Source: Aradus depressus (taxonomy: Eukaryota; Arthropoda; Insecta; Hemiptera; Aradidae). Taken from it: a stretch of 64,000 nt of DNA. The stretch is taken from NCBI GenBank assembly GCA_963662175.1, contig OY759216.1, positions 38,333,087 to 38,397,086 of the forward strand. Direction: 5' to 3'. A program made the position numbers and the translations under genes. Every line of letters begins with the position of its first letter. The stretch's first letter is position 1. A model generated the notes under the pieces. It had not been told where the DNA came from. It was given only the letters and a program-made list of their open reading frames with translations, and did no database searches. Below are positions 31,887 to 42,366 of this stretch, in pieces.

Positions 31887-32144
31887 CTATAGCAGCCCTG
31901 TGTCTTTAATGAAGTCCAGGATTATTCTGCAGGTACCTTCCATTAACTGCTTCGGTTCCGTTAAGGTAGACCTGAAGCAGTAAAATCTTCTGTTTTCTAG
32001 TGCCCTGCACTGGCTTAGAATATGGACCGGAGTCTCATTTTCCTCGCCACATTTCCTGCACAGAGGGCTTCTTGCGATGCCCATATTGTATAGGTGTTCC
32101 TCTTCATTTCGTTGTTCAACCTTATATAATATTATTGTCTTCAA
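31887..32144 (-). pseudogene. Non-LTR retrotransposon ORF2 C-terminal fragment with Cys/His knuckle
   Basis: The minus-strand frame contains HLYNMGIARSPLCRKCGEEN followed by ETPVHILSQCRAL and ends DFIKDTGLL. C-x2-C, then His and Cys in ETPVHILSQC, is the knuckle found after the RNase H domain of arthropod LINE ORF2 proteins. Homology is convincing from about 32097 down to the stop; the first 15 codons of the open frame look out of frame, so a frameshift near 32100 is likely. Upstream catalytic domains are absent. Confidence 0.75.
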
Positions 32145-32294
32145 GTTTCCCTGTTATCTCGGAACATTTTATCACGTACCTTTCGGATGTTTAGTAATCC
32201 GAAAAAAAGTGAAATACAATTTTAAAATAATTTTATTATTTGGTACTGCTGCTATCTCTGAGCTAACGGCACCGTATAAAAAAAAAAAAGTCGG

Positions 32295-32660
32295 TGAATA
32301 ACAGGCTATGTACTTCCCCAGCACGAATTAATCAATTAAGTTTTCGCTCTCTCTTCAATGTCATTCGAACGTTTGGGCTAAAACACAATATTTGACTTAC
32401 TTGCTTTTGAATTCTTATACTAAATTTTGTGTCGATATATTCGTTACATTCACAGTTATTAGTCTATTTGAGTCAACCCCCTTCTCTGGCCTTATGCTGG
32501 TTTGAATTTAATTATAACATTTCATATCGATATATTCATTTCATATCGATAGATTCATTAGGTAGTTATTGGGGTTTTAGAGTTGAGCCCCCTCTGACCT
32601 CCCGCCTCTTTGGATTTCACAGAAAATTGATAGGTTTCTGCAGTTACGGCCCTGGTCGAG
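32295..32660 (+). repeat. Family A dispersed repeat
   Basis: Well-kept start (GTACTTCCCCAGCACGAATT), then AAGTTTTCGCTCTC, CATACTAAATTTTGTGTCG, and a duplicated short module TTTCATATCGATA-ATTCAT at 32521-32555. Confidence 0.75.
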
Positions 32661-32964
32661 GTGCATTTTTAGATAACGCGAAACATAATCGGGACGTCAC
32701 TGTCTGCACGAAGGTCACTTATTTTCGGACATTTGCATGAATGTGCACTATATGTGATTTCTAGAATTAGTAAGAAATGCATTTTCTCAAGTTCAGAGAA
32801 AGTAATAATGTTGCTGAAATAACGAAGATATAGCGTGCTGTAGAATGCCGGCTGGGATCGACAACTTTCCAATAGTCTCAGTTATTATAGATCGTCTTTT
32901 TGCACTGATTGGAATAAAAATATTTTTAGAGAACTTCTCCAGGTAGGTAAACGATGTATTGGGA

Positions 32965-33100
32965 AAGTTATCTAATTGATCAAAAATTCCATGCGGTGTT
33001 TTCAACGGAATTTCATGTTTTCTGACCTCTAGATTCCAATTAGAAAAAATAGAAATTTTGTCTGCCTGTGTGCATGGGAGAGGGCTCAATTCCTTACAGA
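32965..33100 (+). repeat. Family A end fragment
   Basis: CGGTGTTTTCAACGGAATTT, CATGTTTTCTGACCTCTAG and ATTCCAATTAGAAAAAATAG are the terminal block of a family A copy. The match runs as in a minus-strand copy; the strand of the parent copy is uncertain. Confidence 0.5.
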
Positions 33101-33135
33101 GCGAGAAATATTTTACTTCTTGCAACTCAACTAAC

Positions 33136-33525
33136 CATCATCATCATCATAGGCGCTACAGCCCGTCAAGAGCCTTGGCCTCCTCCAGGAAATGTCCCCA
33201 TGCAGCTCTGTCCTGGGCCCCATGCAGGTCTGTCCTGGGCCAATCTCCACCAGCCCATCGCACCAAACCGTCTTGCGTCTCTATACACCGTCTCCAGCCA
33301 TCTTCTTCTGGGTCGTCCTACTCTTCTCCTACCCTCCGGTGTCACATTCACGCGTTTCCTGGGTATAAGGTCCTCGTCCATCCGTCTTGCGTGTCCAGGC
33401 CAACATAGTCCGGCAACTCTAATCCAGTGCGACAATTTTGGCTCGTTATAGATTGTGTACAACTCCGGGTTGTATAGGATGCGCCAAACGCCCTCCAGGG
33501 AGTATTCTCCTCTCCACTAACCTCA
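33136..33525 (-). pseudogene. RTE-like LINE 3' end with (ATG)n tail
   Basis: Minus-strand frames read GVWRILYNPELYTIYNEPKL, then SHWIRVAGLCWPGHARRMDE, EGRRRVGRPRRRWLETVYRD and GWWRLAQDRPAWG before the stop. This is the well-known C-terminal segment of arthropod endonuclease/reverse-transcriptase LINE proteins: R/LxWAGHxxRM, then GRPxxRW and AQDRxxW. The frame shifts near 33460-33500. After the stop, GGGCTGTAGCGCC is followed by (ATG)5, matching the trinucleotide 3' tails of this LINE type. Catalytic domains are missing, so this is a 5'-truncated insertion. Confidence 0.85.
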
Positions 33526-34395
33526 AATGTTTTATCCATTATGAAATTTCCAGTCTGAGGCCATCATTCCATCCTTCTTGGAGTCATTTAAACCGTTTCC
33601 AAGCTATTTAACGTGGGACCGTAATTCTTAGAGCCTTATCGTAAACGTATTGTTTTCCAAAAATCCCGCAAAATATTAATGTATATATATTAAAAAAAAA
33701 AAAAAAAACAGCAATCAACAAATACGTAATACTAGATAATAAAAAATAGATAGTCTGTGAAAATGTGAGAGAAAATATGTAACGGAAAAGATCTATATCA
33801 TTAGATACTTGACATAGCCGTTAGGACCAGAAAGTTTTTTTTTTTTTTGTCTTCCTATTTTCTTTATGAGAAAAAGTGTACGATATGAAGTATAGTGTTT
33901 TCTCCAGGTTGTATCATTAAGTACATATTTCACGGGAGTTATGCTTTGATAATTGGTGAGAGTGAATCCAATGAAGAAGTACACTGGAGTGTACCGGTTT
34001 GAGGAGCGTTGAGTGCTGCTAGTCCTATATACTGGTCTGGTTCGGTATATCAATCTTATAACGGCATTGTGTTGAATGCCCCGCTCTGGGTGTTGCGGTC
34101 ACGAACTATCACTCCTAACTCTTGGTTTTGTACTTTGTTATTTTTAAAATAATTCAACTTTAATGATCCGAGCAGGATCCAACGTGCAACAACTCCTTCA
34201 CCGTTAAGTGATCCTATAAGTTGATTCTATACTCTGTTTATAGTTAAATGATTGATTTATACAAATATTTCCCAAATTCTAAATTGCGCAATTTTTAGCA
34301 GTAACGACATTAATAATAATAATATTTTTATTCGTTAAAAAATAAAATGATAATTGGATACGTTGTATGAGTTTGTACATCGAAATAGCTTATAA
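33526..34395. other. Unassigned AT-rich DNA
   Basis: Homopolymers at 33692-33707 (A) and 33837-33848 (T). No recognised gene; an 86-codon minus frame at 33793-34053 has no motif. Confidence 0.4.
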
Positions 34396-34930
34396 AAAAA
34401 ATCTTCAGTGAATCACTGGCAATATTTTTCCCCAGCACGAATTAATCGATTACGTTTTCTCTATCCCTCCAAAGCCGATCGACTGTTTGGGATAAAACTC
34501 AATATTTGACTTAGTAGATTCTGAATCCTCATACTAAATTTCATGTCGATCCATTACATCGGCAGTTATGGGATCTTTGAGTTGTGATCTGATTCCTCTC
34601 ATTTGTTTGCTTCCGCAGAAAATTAATAGGTGTCGTCCTTGCAGGGCTTGTAATATACATATGAAATTTCGTTTCATTATAATGGCAGTTATTTAGCATT
34701 TTTGAGTTAAGCCTCCACCCTAATCTCCCCTTCCCTCTGGCCGATTTGGCTGAACATCGGCATAGGTGTCGTACATAGATGGTTCTGCATGTACATATAA
34801 AATTTCGTATCGATACATTAATTTTATCGGATGTTATTGTCTTGACAGACAGACAGGAAAATTTTTTTCCCATTTTCGGAATCAGAGAGTCGGCAAACGG
34901 TGAAAATTCGACAACGAATTTCTGTGCTAT
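34396..34930 (+). repeat. Family A dispersed repeat
   Basis: Start CAGTGAATCACTGGC, TTCCCCAGCACGAATTAATC; three internal modules; CTGAACATCGGCATAGGTGT; TTGACAGACAGACAGG; terminal GGAATCAGAGAGTCGG. Confidence 0.8.
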
Positions 34931-35340
34931 TTCACTATCAACTAAGTATTTCCTCTCCCTCTAAACCAATCGACCGTTTTATTCAATAGTTGACGTTCAT
35001 AGAGATTTCTGAATCCTTATACTAAACTTATTAGGATTTTTGAGTTGTCCTCCCTCAGAACCAGATTCCTTCTGCCGATTTCAGTGAAAATTAATAGTTC
35101 CTTTTGGATTTTTGAATTTAAATATAAATTTTCATGCCGATACATTTATTATATCTTTAGTAAAGCTGTTAAGGCCAGAGTTATCGTGTTCACAGTTAGC
35201 CAGGAAATTGCTGTAATTTTAGGGTCGGAAAACATACAATTCCGGTGAAAACACAACATCGAATTTCTGTTTGATTACATAACTTCCCCTATACTTCGTA
35301 TAACTGAGGAAGTTTTACTTCGTATAACTGAGGAATACAT
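34931..35340 (+). repeat. Family A dispersed repeat
   Basis: Second copy joined head-to-tail to the previous one: AACCAATCGACCGTTTTATT, AATTAATAGTTCCTTTTGG, TTATCGTGTTCACAGTTAGC, and a good terminal block CATAACTTCCCCTATACTTC, CGTATAACTGAGGAAGTTTT (partly repeated at 35317-35332). Closely matches the copy at 47.12 kb. Confidence 0.75.
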
Positions 35341-35371
35341 TTCTGTAAACTCTATTTTTAAGTAATTAAAT

Positions 35372-35810
35372 CTTTATTGAGCTGAGTTTACGAAGCTCTT
35401 TCTTAGGCGACTCATGTATTTCGTTGTACTCGTACTCCTCTTAAACCCCTTTACCGATCACATTGAAATTTGCCACGATGGTAGTGGACATGGTGACGAT
35501 GGTTTACTACTAAAAAAATCTGAAATCGAACATACCACGGAGGAATAATCACCGAAAAACGAAATCCCCCGAAATCAATTGAGAGACAAAATTATATCGC
35601 AAAATTGAATTTTTCTATTTCAAATGTAAAAATCCGGGCGAAGAAGAAAAAAAAAAAAACCCTACGGTTCCATCCAGTGATCACAACCCGGTTCATATGC
35701 CCCATTTCAAATGCACTACTTGTATGTTAACCGACCACATTAACAGTATGATTCAATAAATTTAGACTGACTCAGCTCAGTTTTTGCAAACAGCAGAATG
35801 TATTGCACAC
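35372..35810 (+). repeat. Long two-copy repeat D, copy 1
   Basis: Matches 49883-50314 almost base for base. Blocks include GAGCTGAGTTTACGAA, CTCTTTCTTAGGCGACTCAT, TTTGCCACGATGGTAGTGGA, CATACCACGGAGGAATAATC, an A-run, CCCTACGGTTCCATCCAGTG and CAAACAGCAGAATGTATTGC. No open frame. GAGCTGAGT near the start is echoed as ACTCAGCTC near the end, a possible short terminal inversion. Confidence 0.9.
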
Positions 35811-36309
35811 AGTTTATTTTTATCGTCTTTATTCCCTTTTTATTTTATTTATTTTTATTATTTTTTTTTTTTTTTGTAAAAGATGTGGAATGTTGGTATT
35901 TATCGTGGCCAAGTTGAAGAAGAAGAAGAAGAAGAGCTTCTTGATACGGTTTGGTTAGTTGTAATGTTTTCATGGTTGGCAGACTATGCGGATACAGGTA
36001 AAGATTAGTGAACTTTGAGTTACAGGGTGGGGGGGTGCCATGATAATGAGGGAAGGTAACAGTACCTGCTAGATAGGAGCCACCAACCACTCTCTAACTG
36101 TACTGTCCCCATCTCTTCTAGCCTTCTATATCTCCAGGAGTCGGACCCGCAATTCTGGCACATTAATATTAATTTGTTTGTTTCTACGTCATAAACTGTT
36201 GTAAATAAATAATTTATCGGTCGTTTATATGCATAGATTTTTCTTTCTCAGTATTGGGATGAAAGTAGAACGAGTAGGATTCAATTCGTCATTTTCTGTC
36301 GATTATATA
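35811..36309. other. Unassigned DNA with a (GAA)n tract
   Basis: A GAAGAAGAAGAAG tract at 35917-35936 and T-rich sequence before it. Nothing else recognised. Confidence 0.4.
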
Positions 36310-36420
36310 ATCCGGCCCGGCCCTTAAAGGCCCTTAGTTTTTTTTATCTAAAGACCTTAGGTAACTGCACCTGGATAGATAAAATTTAGGTCTCCCACAG
36401 TAGAGTTAACTGGGAAGGGA
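36310..36420 (+). mobile_element. SINE fragment
   Basis: CCGGCCCTTAAAGGCCCTTA, TTATCTAAAGACC, GGTCTCCCACAGTAGAGTTA. Highly decayed; head and tail missing. Confidence 0.6.
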
Positions 36421-37003
36421 TAAGGGCAATGGATGCTTATATATGTTTATTTTATTGAACAGATTTTATTTTGAGCTCTCTGATAGTTTATATATAAATT
36501 TATTCTGCTATTTATTTTATAATTTTTTTTAATGACTAAAATTCTTGTTGTTTAAATATTAATTTTATATTATTGCATATATATTTATTTTTTATTGTGT
36601 ATATCATACTATTTCAGAGTGAAGTATTTATTTGCATGTACATAGAGAGTGCAAATGAACCTCGTACTCCTCCCTCTTGAGCTACTTACTACTCGGTGTT
36701 CGGTTAGGCACCGCACTATATGGATGGGAAGGAAGTTTTATTCTATATTATTTTGTTACATACTTTAATAGTTCCTTTTATGTGTATTCATAGATGTGCC
36801 ACTGATGATGACGCAATTGCTATACTACTTAAAATAATTTATTATTAAAAACGAAACTCTTTCTTGTTATTCCAATGCAAGTCCTTTACAACGTGTATGA
36901 ATTTTGTGGAGATTTATAAATACTAAAAAAGTACTCGAATACTGGGGTAAAGTACGAAGATGAGTATTCGAGGACCATGTTTCAGAGTACTACTTTTGCT
37001 ATT
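36421..37003. other. Unassigned DNA with a hammerhead-element-like scrap
   Basis: 36799-36823 reads GCCACTGATGATGACGCAAT then TGC, closely matching the 5' half of the ribozyme-like motif at 38.75 kb. The GAAA box and stem III are absent. At 36895-36920 a head-like AATTTTGTGGAG and TTATAAATACT is present. Confidence 0.4.
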
Positions 37004-37120
37004 GGATTCCAGACAGTAGAGACAGGCTCAAGTTCATCAGAGTGAAAGAGCTCTCTGGTAGTAGGCGATATTACCTCATAGTTAAAGCCCGGGCATGAGT
37101 CATATATTTAACTAACTCAA
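37004..37120 (+). mobile_element. SINE 3' part
   Basis: AGTAGAGACAGGCTCAAG, TCTCTGGTAGTAGGCGATAT, AGCCCGGGCATGAGTCATA, tail AACTAACTCAACC. Confidence 0.8.
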
Positions 37121-37261
37121 CCTAGAAAACTGCGCCACATACAAATTTTATTAATGCATGTGTAAAACTTATTATGAAAATATTGGAGAAATCCCCACTA
37201 AAATTATGACATTACAGCTACAATATCTAAAATACCATAACATTTTATAGATAATAAATTA

Positions 37262-37503
37262 GGAGGTGAAAAAACCTTGAGCACGCCGTCTTTCGGATGG
37301 GACGTGAATTCTCGAGCCTGTGCGATGTCAGGTATTCGTTAAAGACTCGTTAGATAACTAAACTTGGGTAGGCAAAATTTAGGACTCCCAAAGTAGAGTC
37401 GGGCTCATGTCCACCAGAGTGACGAAAGAACGTTCTGGTAGTAGGCGATATGACCTCGTAGTTAAAGCTCATTAGTCACAATAATTAATAACTAACTCAA
37501 CCA
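37262..37503 (+). mobile_element. SINE, head missing
   Basis: Begins GGAGGTGAAAAAACCTTGAG, CACGCCGTCTTTCGGATGG, then GAGCCTGTGCGATGTCAGG, GAGTCGGGCTCATGTCCACC, and the 3' part with a tail AACTAACTCAACC. The tail resembles the preceding copy at 37120, so both may be of one lineage. Confidence 0.85.
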
Positions 37504-38029
37504 GAATAGTGATGTATATGTAGGTTACTTATTGTTAGTCTTGGTCAGAAATACCTGTTTATTTCATTTTAAAGTACCTAAGTCATGTTAAACTGAACTT
37601 ACTCTAAACCCAGGGCTTATTAAAGTATTTCCCCATATATAAGGCTTCAGTAGAGTGCTAATAAATATCGCTAATACTTTATGCCAATGAGCACCCCGCC
37701 CTTTACAGTGCACGCCCTCTCTCCATGGCTTTTGGGATCTAATGTTGCTATAAATTTGCATTTCCTTTCCCTCTGTGTTATTCTTAGGACCCTATTAAAT
37801 ATTCCCAACATTATATATATATATATTATGTGTACATACTTTTACCAAGTAATAGATTATATATAAATTTCTCTCTTATATAACAACCTGGAGAGTAGAG
37901 TATTGCACACATTATAGAGAATTTGACATGCTTCCGCTAAAAACCTCATACATTTTTTTTTTATTGGATTAAAATTTGCAATTTGTTTTTACAACAAAGC
38001 CAAGTGATCGTTTGGATTAAAACTCTCTG
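37504..38029. other. Unassigned AT-rich DNA
   Basis: Includes a short (TA)n run near 37811-37828. No gene seen. Confidence 0.35.
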
Positions 38030-38235
38030 GTCCCCCCCCCCCCCCCCCCCTTCCCTTTAGCTAATTTTAGCGGGAAGTCCGTAGATTGTTCGGATACACA
38101 TAAAAAATTTCATGTCGTTACATTCATTCTATTGGGAGTTATGTGTTTACATACACACAGACGGAACATGAATTTCCGTTGAGAACGTATCGTATTTCTG
38201 AGCGACTTTGAATAGCTGGGGAAATAAAATTGATA
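38030..38235 (+). repeat. Family A dispersed repeat, partial, with 19-C run
   Basis: A run of 19 C (38032-38050) sits where the family has GATCCCCCCTTCCC. Then ATTCATTCTATTGGGAGTTA, GAACATGAATTTCCGTTGAG and AATAGCTGGGGAAATAAAA. Confidence 0.7.
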
Positions 38236-38684
38236 TTTTCCACTTTTATAAATTTCTAAATTTTCAATTCATATTAAGAGTTACTAAAGTCAATTTTCAT
38301 TAAATTAAAAAAAAATTATGAACCTAAAATTCTAGAAATCACCTCTTCATTCTAATGAAAATGAAAATGGTAAAATTATGTAGATTGGGGAGAGAGAGGG
38401 AGAAAAATTAGGTGGATATTTCAGGCTAAAAGCCATGATATATGACTAGAGTAATGAAAAATGAGTTATCTGAAGGTTTTAAAATAATAGAAGGAATTTG
38501 TAAATTCTAATGCTGTTTTAAATTAGAAAAAAATATTAGCAGGTCGCGGATTTGCTAGAAACATTCCCATTGGGCTTTCAATAGGTTTTGAAAAACTTTC
38601 GGCTCATTTTACTATAGGAATAAAAGATGTTGAGGAGGTAGCGGTTGAGGTCGCGCATTACATCGCTGCTTACAAACAGTGAAA
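38236..38684. other. Unassigned DNA
   Basis: No recognised repeat. It precedes the hammerhead element at 38696. Confidence 0.35.
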
Positions 38685-38695
38685 ATTAATAAAAG

Positions 38696-38852
38696 AAATA
38701 AAAGACGTTGTCTTCCCAGTGTTTTATTTTAGACCAGAACCGGTTTTCAACGCAACAGCGTCATCATCAGTGGTTCATTCGGTTAAAGGACAACTGGACA
38801 ACGTCTTTTATTTTTATAAAAATCTCGTCCCAAATCTTACTATCCACATATG
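38696..38852 (-). mobile_element. Hammerhead element, 157-bp, third family
   Basis: ATTAATAAAAG at 38685-38695 and 38853-38863 is an 11-bp target-site duplication. Short inverted words ATAAAAGACGTTGTC and GACAACGTCTTTTAT bracket a minus-strand ribozyme-like motif. On the minus strand a head of about 40 bases leads into AAAAATAAAAGACG. The length, 157 bp, equals that of the 7296-7452 element although the sequences are unrelated. No open frame. A decayed relative lies near 36.80 kb. Confidence 0.75.
38733..38774 (-). ncRNA. Putative hammerhead ribozyme motif, UC cleavage site
   Basis: Minus strand: CTGATGA (complement of 38764-38770). Stem II is ACGC/GCGT with a TGTT loop and flanking unpaired T, G and T. 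GAAA lies at 38745-38748. Stem III is AACC/GGTT without a loop; H17 = C at 38737. Stem I is a perfect 4 bp, ACCA before the box and TGGT after the cleavage site. With every core box intact and C at H17, this is one of the best candidates in the window. Confidence 0.7.
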
Positions 38853-38863
38853 ATTAATAAAAG

Positions 38864-39179
38864 TCGTCAGTTGCTATGTTAGCAATTTTTATTTATTTAA
38901 TCATATCTAGCGGCTCAACCGATATATTTATTTTCTTTAGATAAATACATGGGGGACATACTTCTGGATAAACGGGGATAAAACAGCAGGACAGACAGAC
39001 AGACGTGAACCCCCTTGAGCTAGACCAGATCTCTCCTCTCCTTCCATGCCGAAGCCTTCATAATTAAACAATGTTTTATATTTTTTTATTTATTTAAAAT
39101 AAATTGGGCCCCCTAATTTCAGACCGTTACAATATATATGTATATATGTCTGCCGAACCGCTGTATGTATGTATATAAA
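38864..39179. other. Unassigned AT-rich DNA
   Basis: No gene or recognised repeat. Confidence 0.35.
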
Positions 39180-39744
39180 TTCGTTGGTGAATCAGCGACA
39201 ATATACTTCCCCAGAACGAATTATTCAATTAACTTATTGCTGCCCCTCCAGGCGTCTGTTTGGGCTAAAAATCAATAGCTGAGTTACATAAGGGCTCATA
39301 AATTTTCATACTAAATTTTGGGTCGATAAATTCATTACATCAGCAGTTATCAGGGTTTTTGAATCGAGCCCCTCCCCTGAACCCCTTCGGCTGATATTTC
39401 TGAAATTTGACAAGTAAGGTCTTCATTGGTTTTGACTTCAAATTTGAAATTTCATGTTGATACATTCATTACAATTTGTGGCAGTTATTAAAGTTATCGT
39501 GTTCACACGCACAGACATTTTTTTTAGCTTGATGGTGGTGGTGGCTTTATATCACCCGATCGCCGAAGCCTTTGGGAAAATGGGCCTAACTCTTTATTTA
39601 TAAACAAAAAAAATATGTTGCTGGGAGCACCTCTGGCGACACATTGCGTCAACCGTCGGTCGCTCTGAGCCCTTCTCAAAGTTCGTGCTTCGACGCTCGT
39701 GTCCATACATTCATTCGGAAGTTTTCGTGATCACAAACACACAC

Positions 39745-39797
<53 letters not shown>

Positions 39798-39862
39798 TTT
39801 ACATTTTAATTAAATTTCTAATTACATAACTTCTGTATACCTCATGTATTTGGGGAAGTAAA
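39180..39862 (+). repeat. Family A dispersed repeat, near full length
   Basis: Start GGTGAATCAGCGACAATATA, CTTCCCCAGAACG; CATACTAAATTTTGGGTCG; two internal modules; a GC-richer inserted-looking part at 39520-39705; (AT)24 microsatellite 39747-39795 in place of the T-rich block; terminal TATTTGGGGAAGTAAAAA. Confidence 0.75.
39747..39795. repeat. (AT)n microsatellite
   Basis: About 24 uninterrupted AT units, embedded in the family A copy. Confidence 0.95.
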
Positions 39863-40184
39863 AAATGAGAATTTGGCAGCCATTTAACTCATTACGGAAC
39901 TTGAGGATGCTGAACCAGGGAGGAAGAGCGGTGAAGGGGGGAACTTGAACCTCGAGTGCATCTGCTAATTATGCAAGTCTGTGAGGCTGTGTCTGTGGGT
40001 CGTGAAAGGACACATGGTTTCACAACCTCCCACCTCTATGCTTACCTTCTTCACTTCATCTCTTCGGCGTTTCCAGCCATATCTAGCCCTGCTACAAAAG
40101 CTTGGAGATAACGTTTATTTTAATTTTCTTTCAGTTAATTTATTTTAACCATTAAGAAGAAACTGAATTTATTTTCACTTTCTC
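39863..40184. other. Unassigned DNA
   Basis: No gene or repeat recognised. Confidence 0.35.
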
Positions 40185-40640
40185 AGCCATACGGTATAGG
40201 GAAAGTTGTGTAATCGATGAAAAATTCGATGCTAAGTTTTCAACGTAATTTCATGTTTTCCGACCTCTAGAGTCCATATATGAAAAAAAGTATGTCTGGC
40301 TGTCTGTGAACACGATAACTCCCGATAGAATGAATGTATCGACACAAAATTTTAATGTATGACCAAAACCCCATAAGGACAACACCTGTCGATTTTCAGC
40401 AAAATTGGTCAGAGGGAAGGGGGGGATTAGGGGGTAGAGGCTCAACTCAAAAACCCCAATAACTGCGGATATAATGAATTTATCGATTCATTTATAAAAT
40501 TTAGTATGAGGATTTAGGACCCACTGTCAGTCAACTGTTGAATATTATCGCAAACCGTTTTTGAAGGGGGAGCGAACATTTAATTGATTAATTTTCTGGG
40601 GAAGTACCTTGCCGGTGATGCATCGACGACTTTCTTATTT
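40185..40640 (-). repeat. Family A dispersed repeat, near full length
   Basis: Both ends present on the minus strand: TTCTGGGGAAGTACC, then TTGCCGGTGATGCATCGACG at 40598-40630, and TTTCTCAGCCATACGGTATAGG at 40180-40200. Inside: GATAACTCCCGATAGAATGA, AACCCCATAAGGACAACACC, AAAACCCCAATAACTGCGG. Confidence 0.8.
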
Positions 40641-41099
40641 ATGAATTTCTTCTGGAAAATTCATAGAAAATTTTCACTGTCGGGGAAGGTTAGGATAAAA
40701 CTGTACATGTTCTGAGGTGTACCTCAATCTACAGAAGAGACTTATCATCAGGCTTTGAACTGTTATTGCTTTTGAAATGATTGAAGCTGTGTCAACGTTG
40801 ATAAGCTGTAAAAAGTAACGAGTTTTAATATATTTTTCATTTCTCATAAAAAGTACAACTTACTATGTTAGTAGTAGATCTTAGTGGGGCATAAATGCTA
40901 TCTAGAAACTAGAGACATGTTGACATAGTCTTATCGTGTCTGTTGCTTTATGACTTGGAAATTCCCTTCTTCCTCTAAACAATATCCCACCCAACATAAG
41001 TAGATTTAGCCTTTCGTTATACTAGACTAGCCGGGAGACTGTGCCTTTGACCAACAGTAGCGTTGTAATATCCCTGCACATAGTTACACTTTGGCCCAC
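40641..41099. other. Unassigned DNA
   Basis: A CTGATGATAAG sequence on the minus strand near 40742-40752 has no GAAA partner. Nothing else recognised. Confidence 0.35.
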
Positions 41100-41320
41100 T
41101 CAAACGTATCGTTGACCAAATTTCAGCGATATTGGCTGAAAGGGAAGGAGGGTTCAGGGGAGGGGACTCTCAAAATTTAGTATCAGGATTTAGGAACCCC
41201 TATGTTATTCAACTATTGAATATTAGCGCGCAAGGGAGAAGGAGCGAAAAATTAATTGACTAATTCGTTGTGGGGAAGTGAATTGCTGGTTATTCACCGA
41301 CTTTTTTTTTTTCATGAATT
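41100..41320 (-). repeat. Family A dispersed repeat, partial
   Basis: AATTTCAGCGATATTGGCTG, AATTTAGTATCAGGATTTAG, TTATTCAACTATTGAATATT and TTCGTTGTGGGGAAGTG at the start end. Confidence 0.7.
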
Positions 41321-42017
41321 TTGGATTGAGTGAGATGATTCTAAAATATACAATTCTGATGATAACAGACTGATTACATAAACCTGATACATATAAAAAT
41401 GTTGAGGGAGCCTAGGACTGAAAAGGGTGCGCCAGGGCCTTCCTGCCCTAGTTACAGATCGGAAGGACATAGTAAGCCGCTTTTAGACTAACAACAGAAT
41501 ATCGGTGAGAGTTTCAGTTTCAATTATTGTACAGTTTCTGTCTGTATCTGTATAAACCCCACAAAGTTAGTGAAGGGGTGTTAGCCTGCAGATTAACAAA
41601 GTTTCAACGCTCCAACTTCACCTAATTCTCTGAGATCTTTAAAAGTCACCCAACCGTCATTCGCATCTCAGTTGTTCTATTCACTATACTAACATTAGTC
41701 ACACTAGACTAATTTCCATTATTGTAACGATTATTGATTGCAGTTGTGACAGAAGGAATAGCATATCTGTCCCCATCCATAAAATTTCAATTGTTAAATT
41801 GATTTTTATTAATTATGTTGTTTTTAAAATTATTTTACCAGAATGCCTGGTGATGTGGGCTAGCAAAAATTTAAAAAATCTGTTAGAGGTCGGACTATTA
41901 TTTTATTTTGCAACTTCGCGTCCTGGTCTTCCTCCACTGCTGGGCAGTAGATGGTTGGGTAGAGTGTTGGAGGGTCAGCCTCCTCCCCTGCTAGAGTGTT
42001 GGATGGCAGTCTATGGG
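41321..42017. other. Mostly unassigned DNA with a decayed hammerhead-element relative
   Basis: 41728-41935 has the order GACAGAAGGAATAGCATAT, CTGTCCCCATCCATAAAAT, GCCTGGTGATGTGGGCTAGC and AATCTGTTAGAGGTC, parallel to the 21.14-kb element. Its CTGATGA box is mutated to CTGGTGA and its GAAA box is lost. Confidence 0.5.
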
Positions 42018-42026
42018 AGTCGTACT

Positions 42027-42366
42027 GGTTAGGTTAGGTTTTATGATTCATGCCATAACTATGAGGTCACATCGCCTACTACCAGAGCGCTCTTTCGTCA
42101 TTCTGGTGGACATGAACCCGACTCTACTGTGGGAGTCCTAAATTTTGCCTACCCTAACTTTTTATTCACCTAGAGTAGGGGTCTTTAACGAGTACCTGAC
42201 ATCGTGCAGGCTCGGGACCATCGCTTAGCGTCCCATCCGAAGGACGGCGTGCTTAAGTTTATTTTACCTCCCAGATAAAATAAACTAAGGGCCTCGGTCG
42301 GGTTACGAACCCGAGATCTTGAGCTCAGAAGACAAGCACGCATACCACTGAGCATCCGGCGCCCTT
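42027..42366 (-). mobile_element. tRNA-derived SINE, full length, (GGTTA)n tail
   Basis: The plus strand starts GGTTAGGTTAGGTT, the complement of the 3' tail. The minus strand runs from GGCGCCGGATGCTCAGTGG and GGGTTCGTAACCCG (tRNA boxes, slightly damaged) through the standard body. AGTCGTACTGG before and AGTCCTACTGG after are a one-mismatch target-site duplication. Confidence 0.9.

Noticed and set aside
36799..36823. Second copy of the 38.75-kb ribozyme motif
   Set aside because: The CTGATGATGACGC half is conserved, but the GAAA box, stem III and cleavage site are missing, so it is at best a decayed relic.
40738..40755. CTGATGATAAG on the minus strand as another hammerhead
   Set aside because: No GAAA box or palindromic stem III follows within range.
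42027..42040. Interstitial telomere
   Set aside because: Only two to three GGTTA units, always at SINE ends and inside TSDs; this is a SINE tail.
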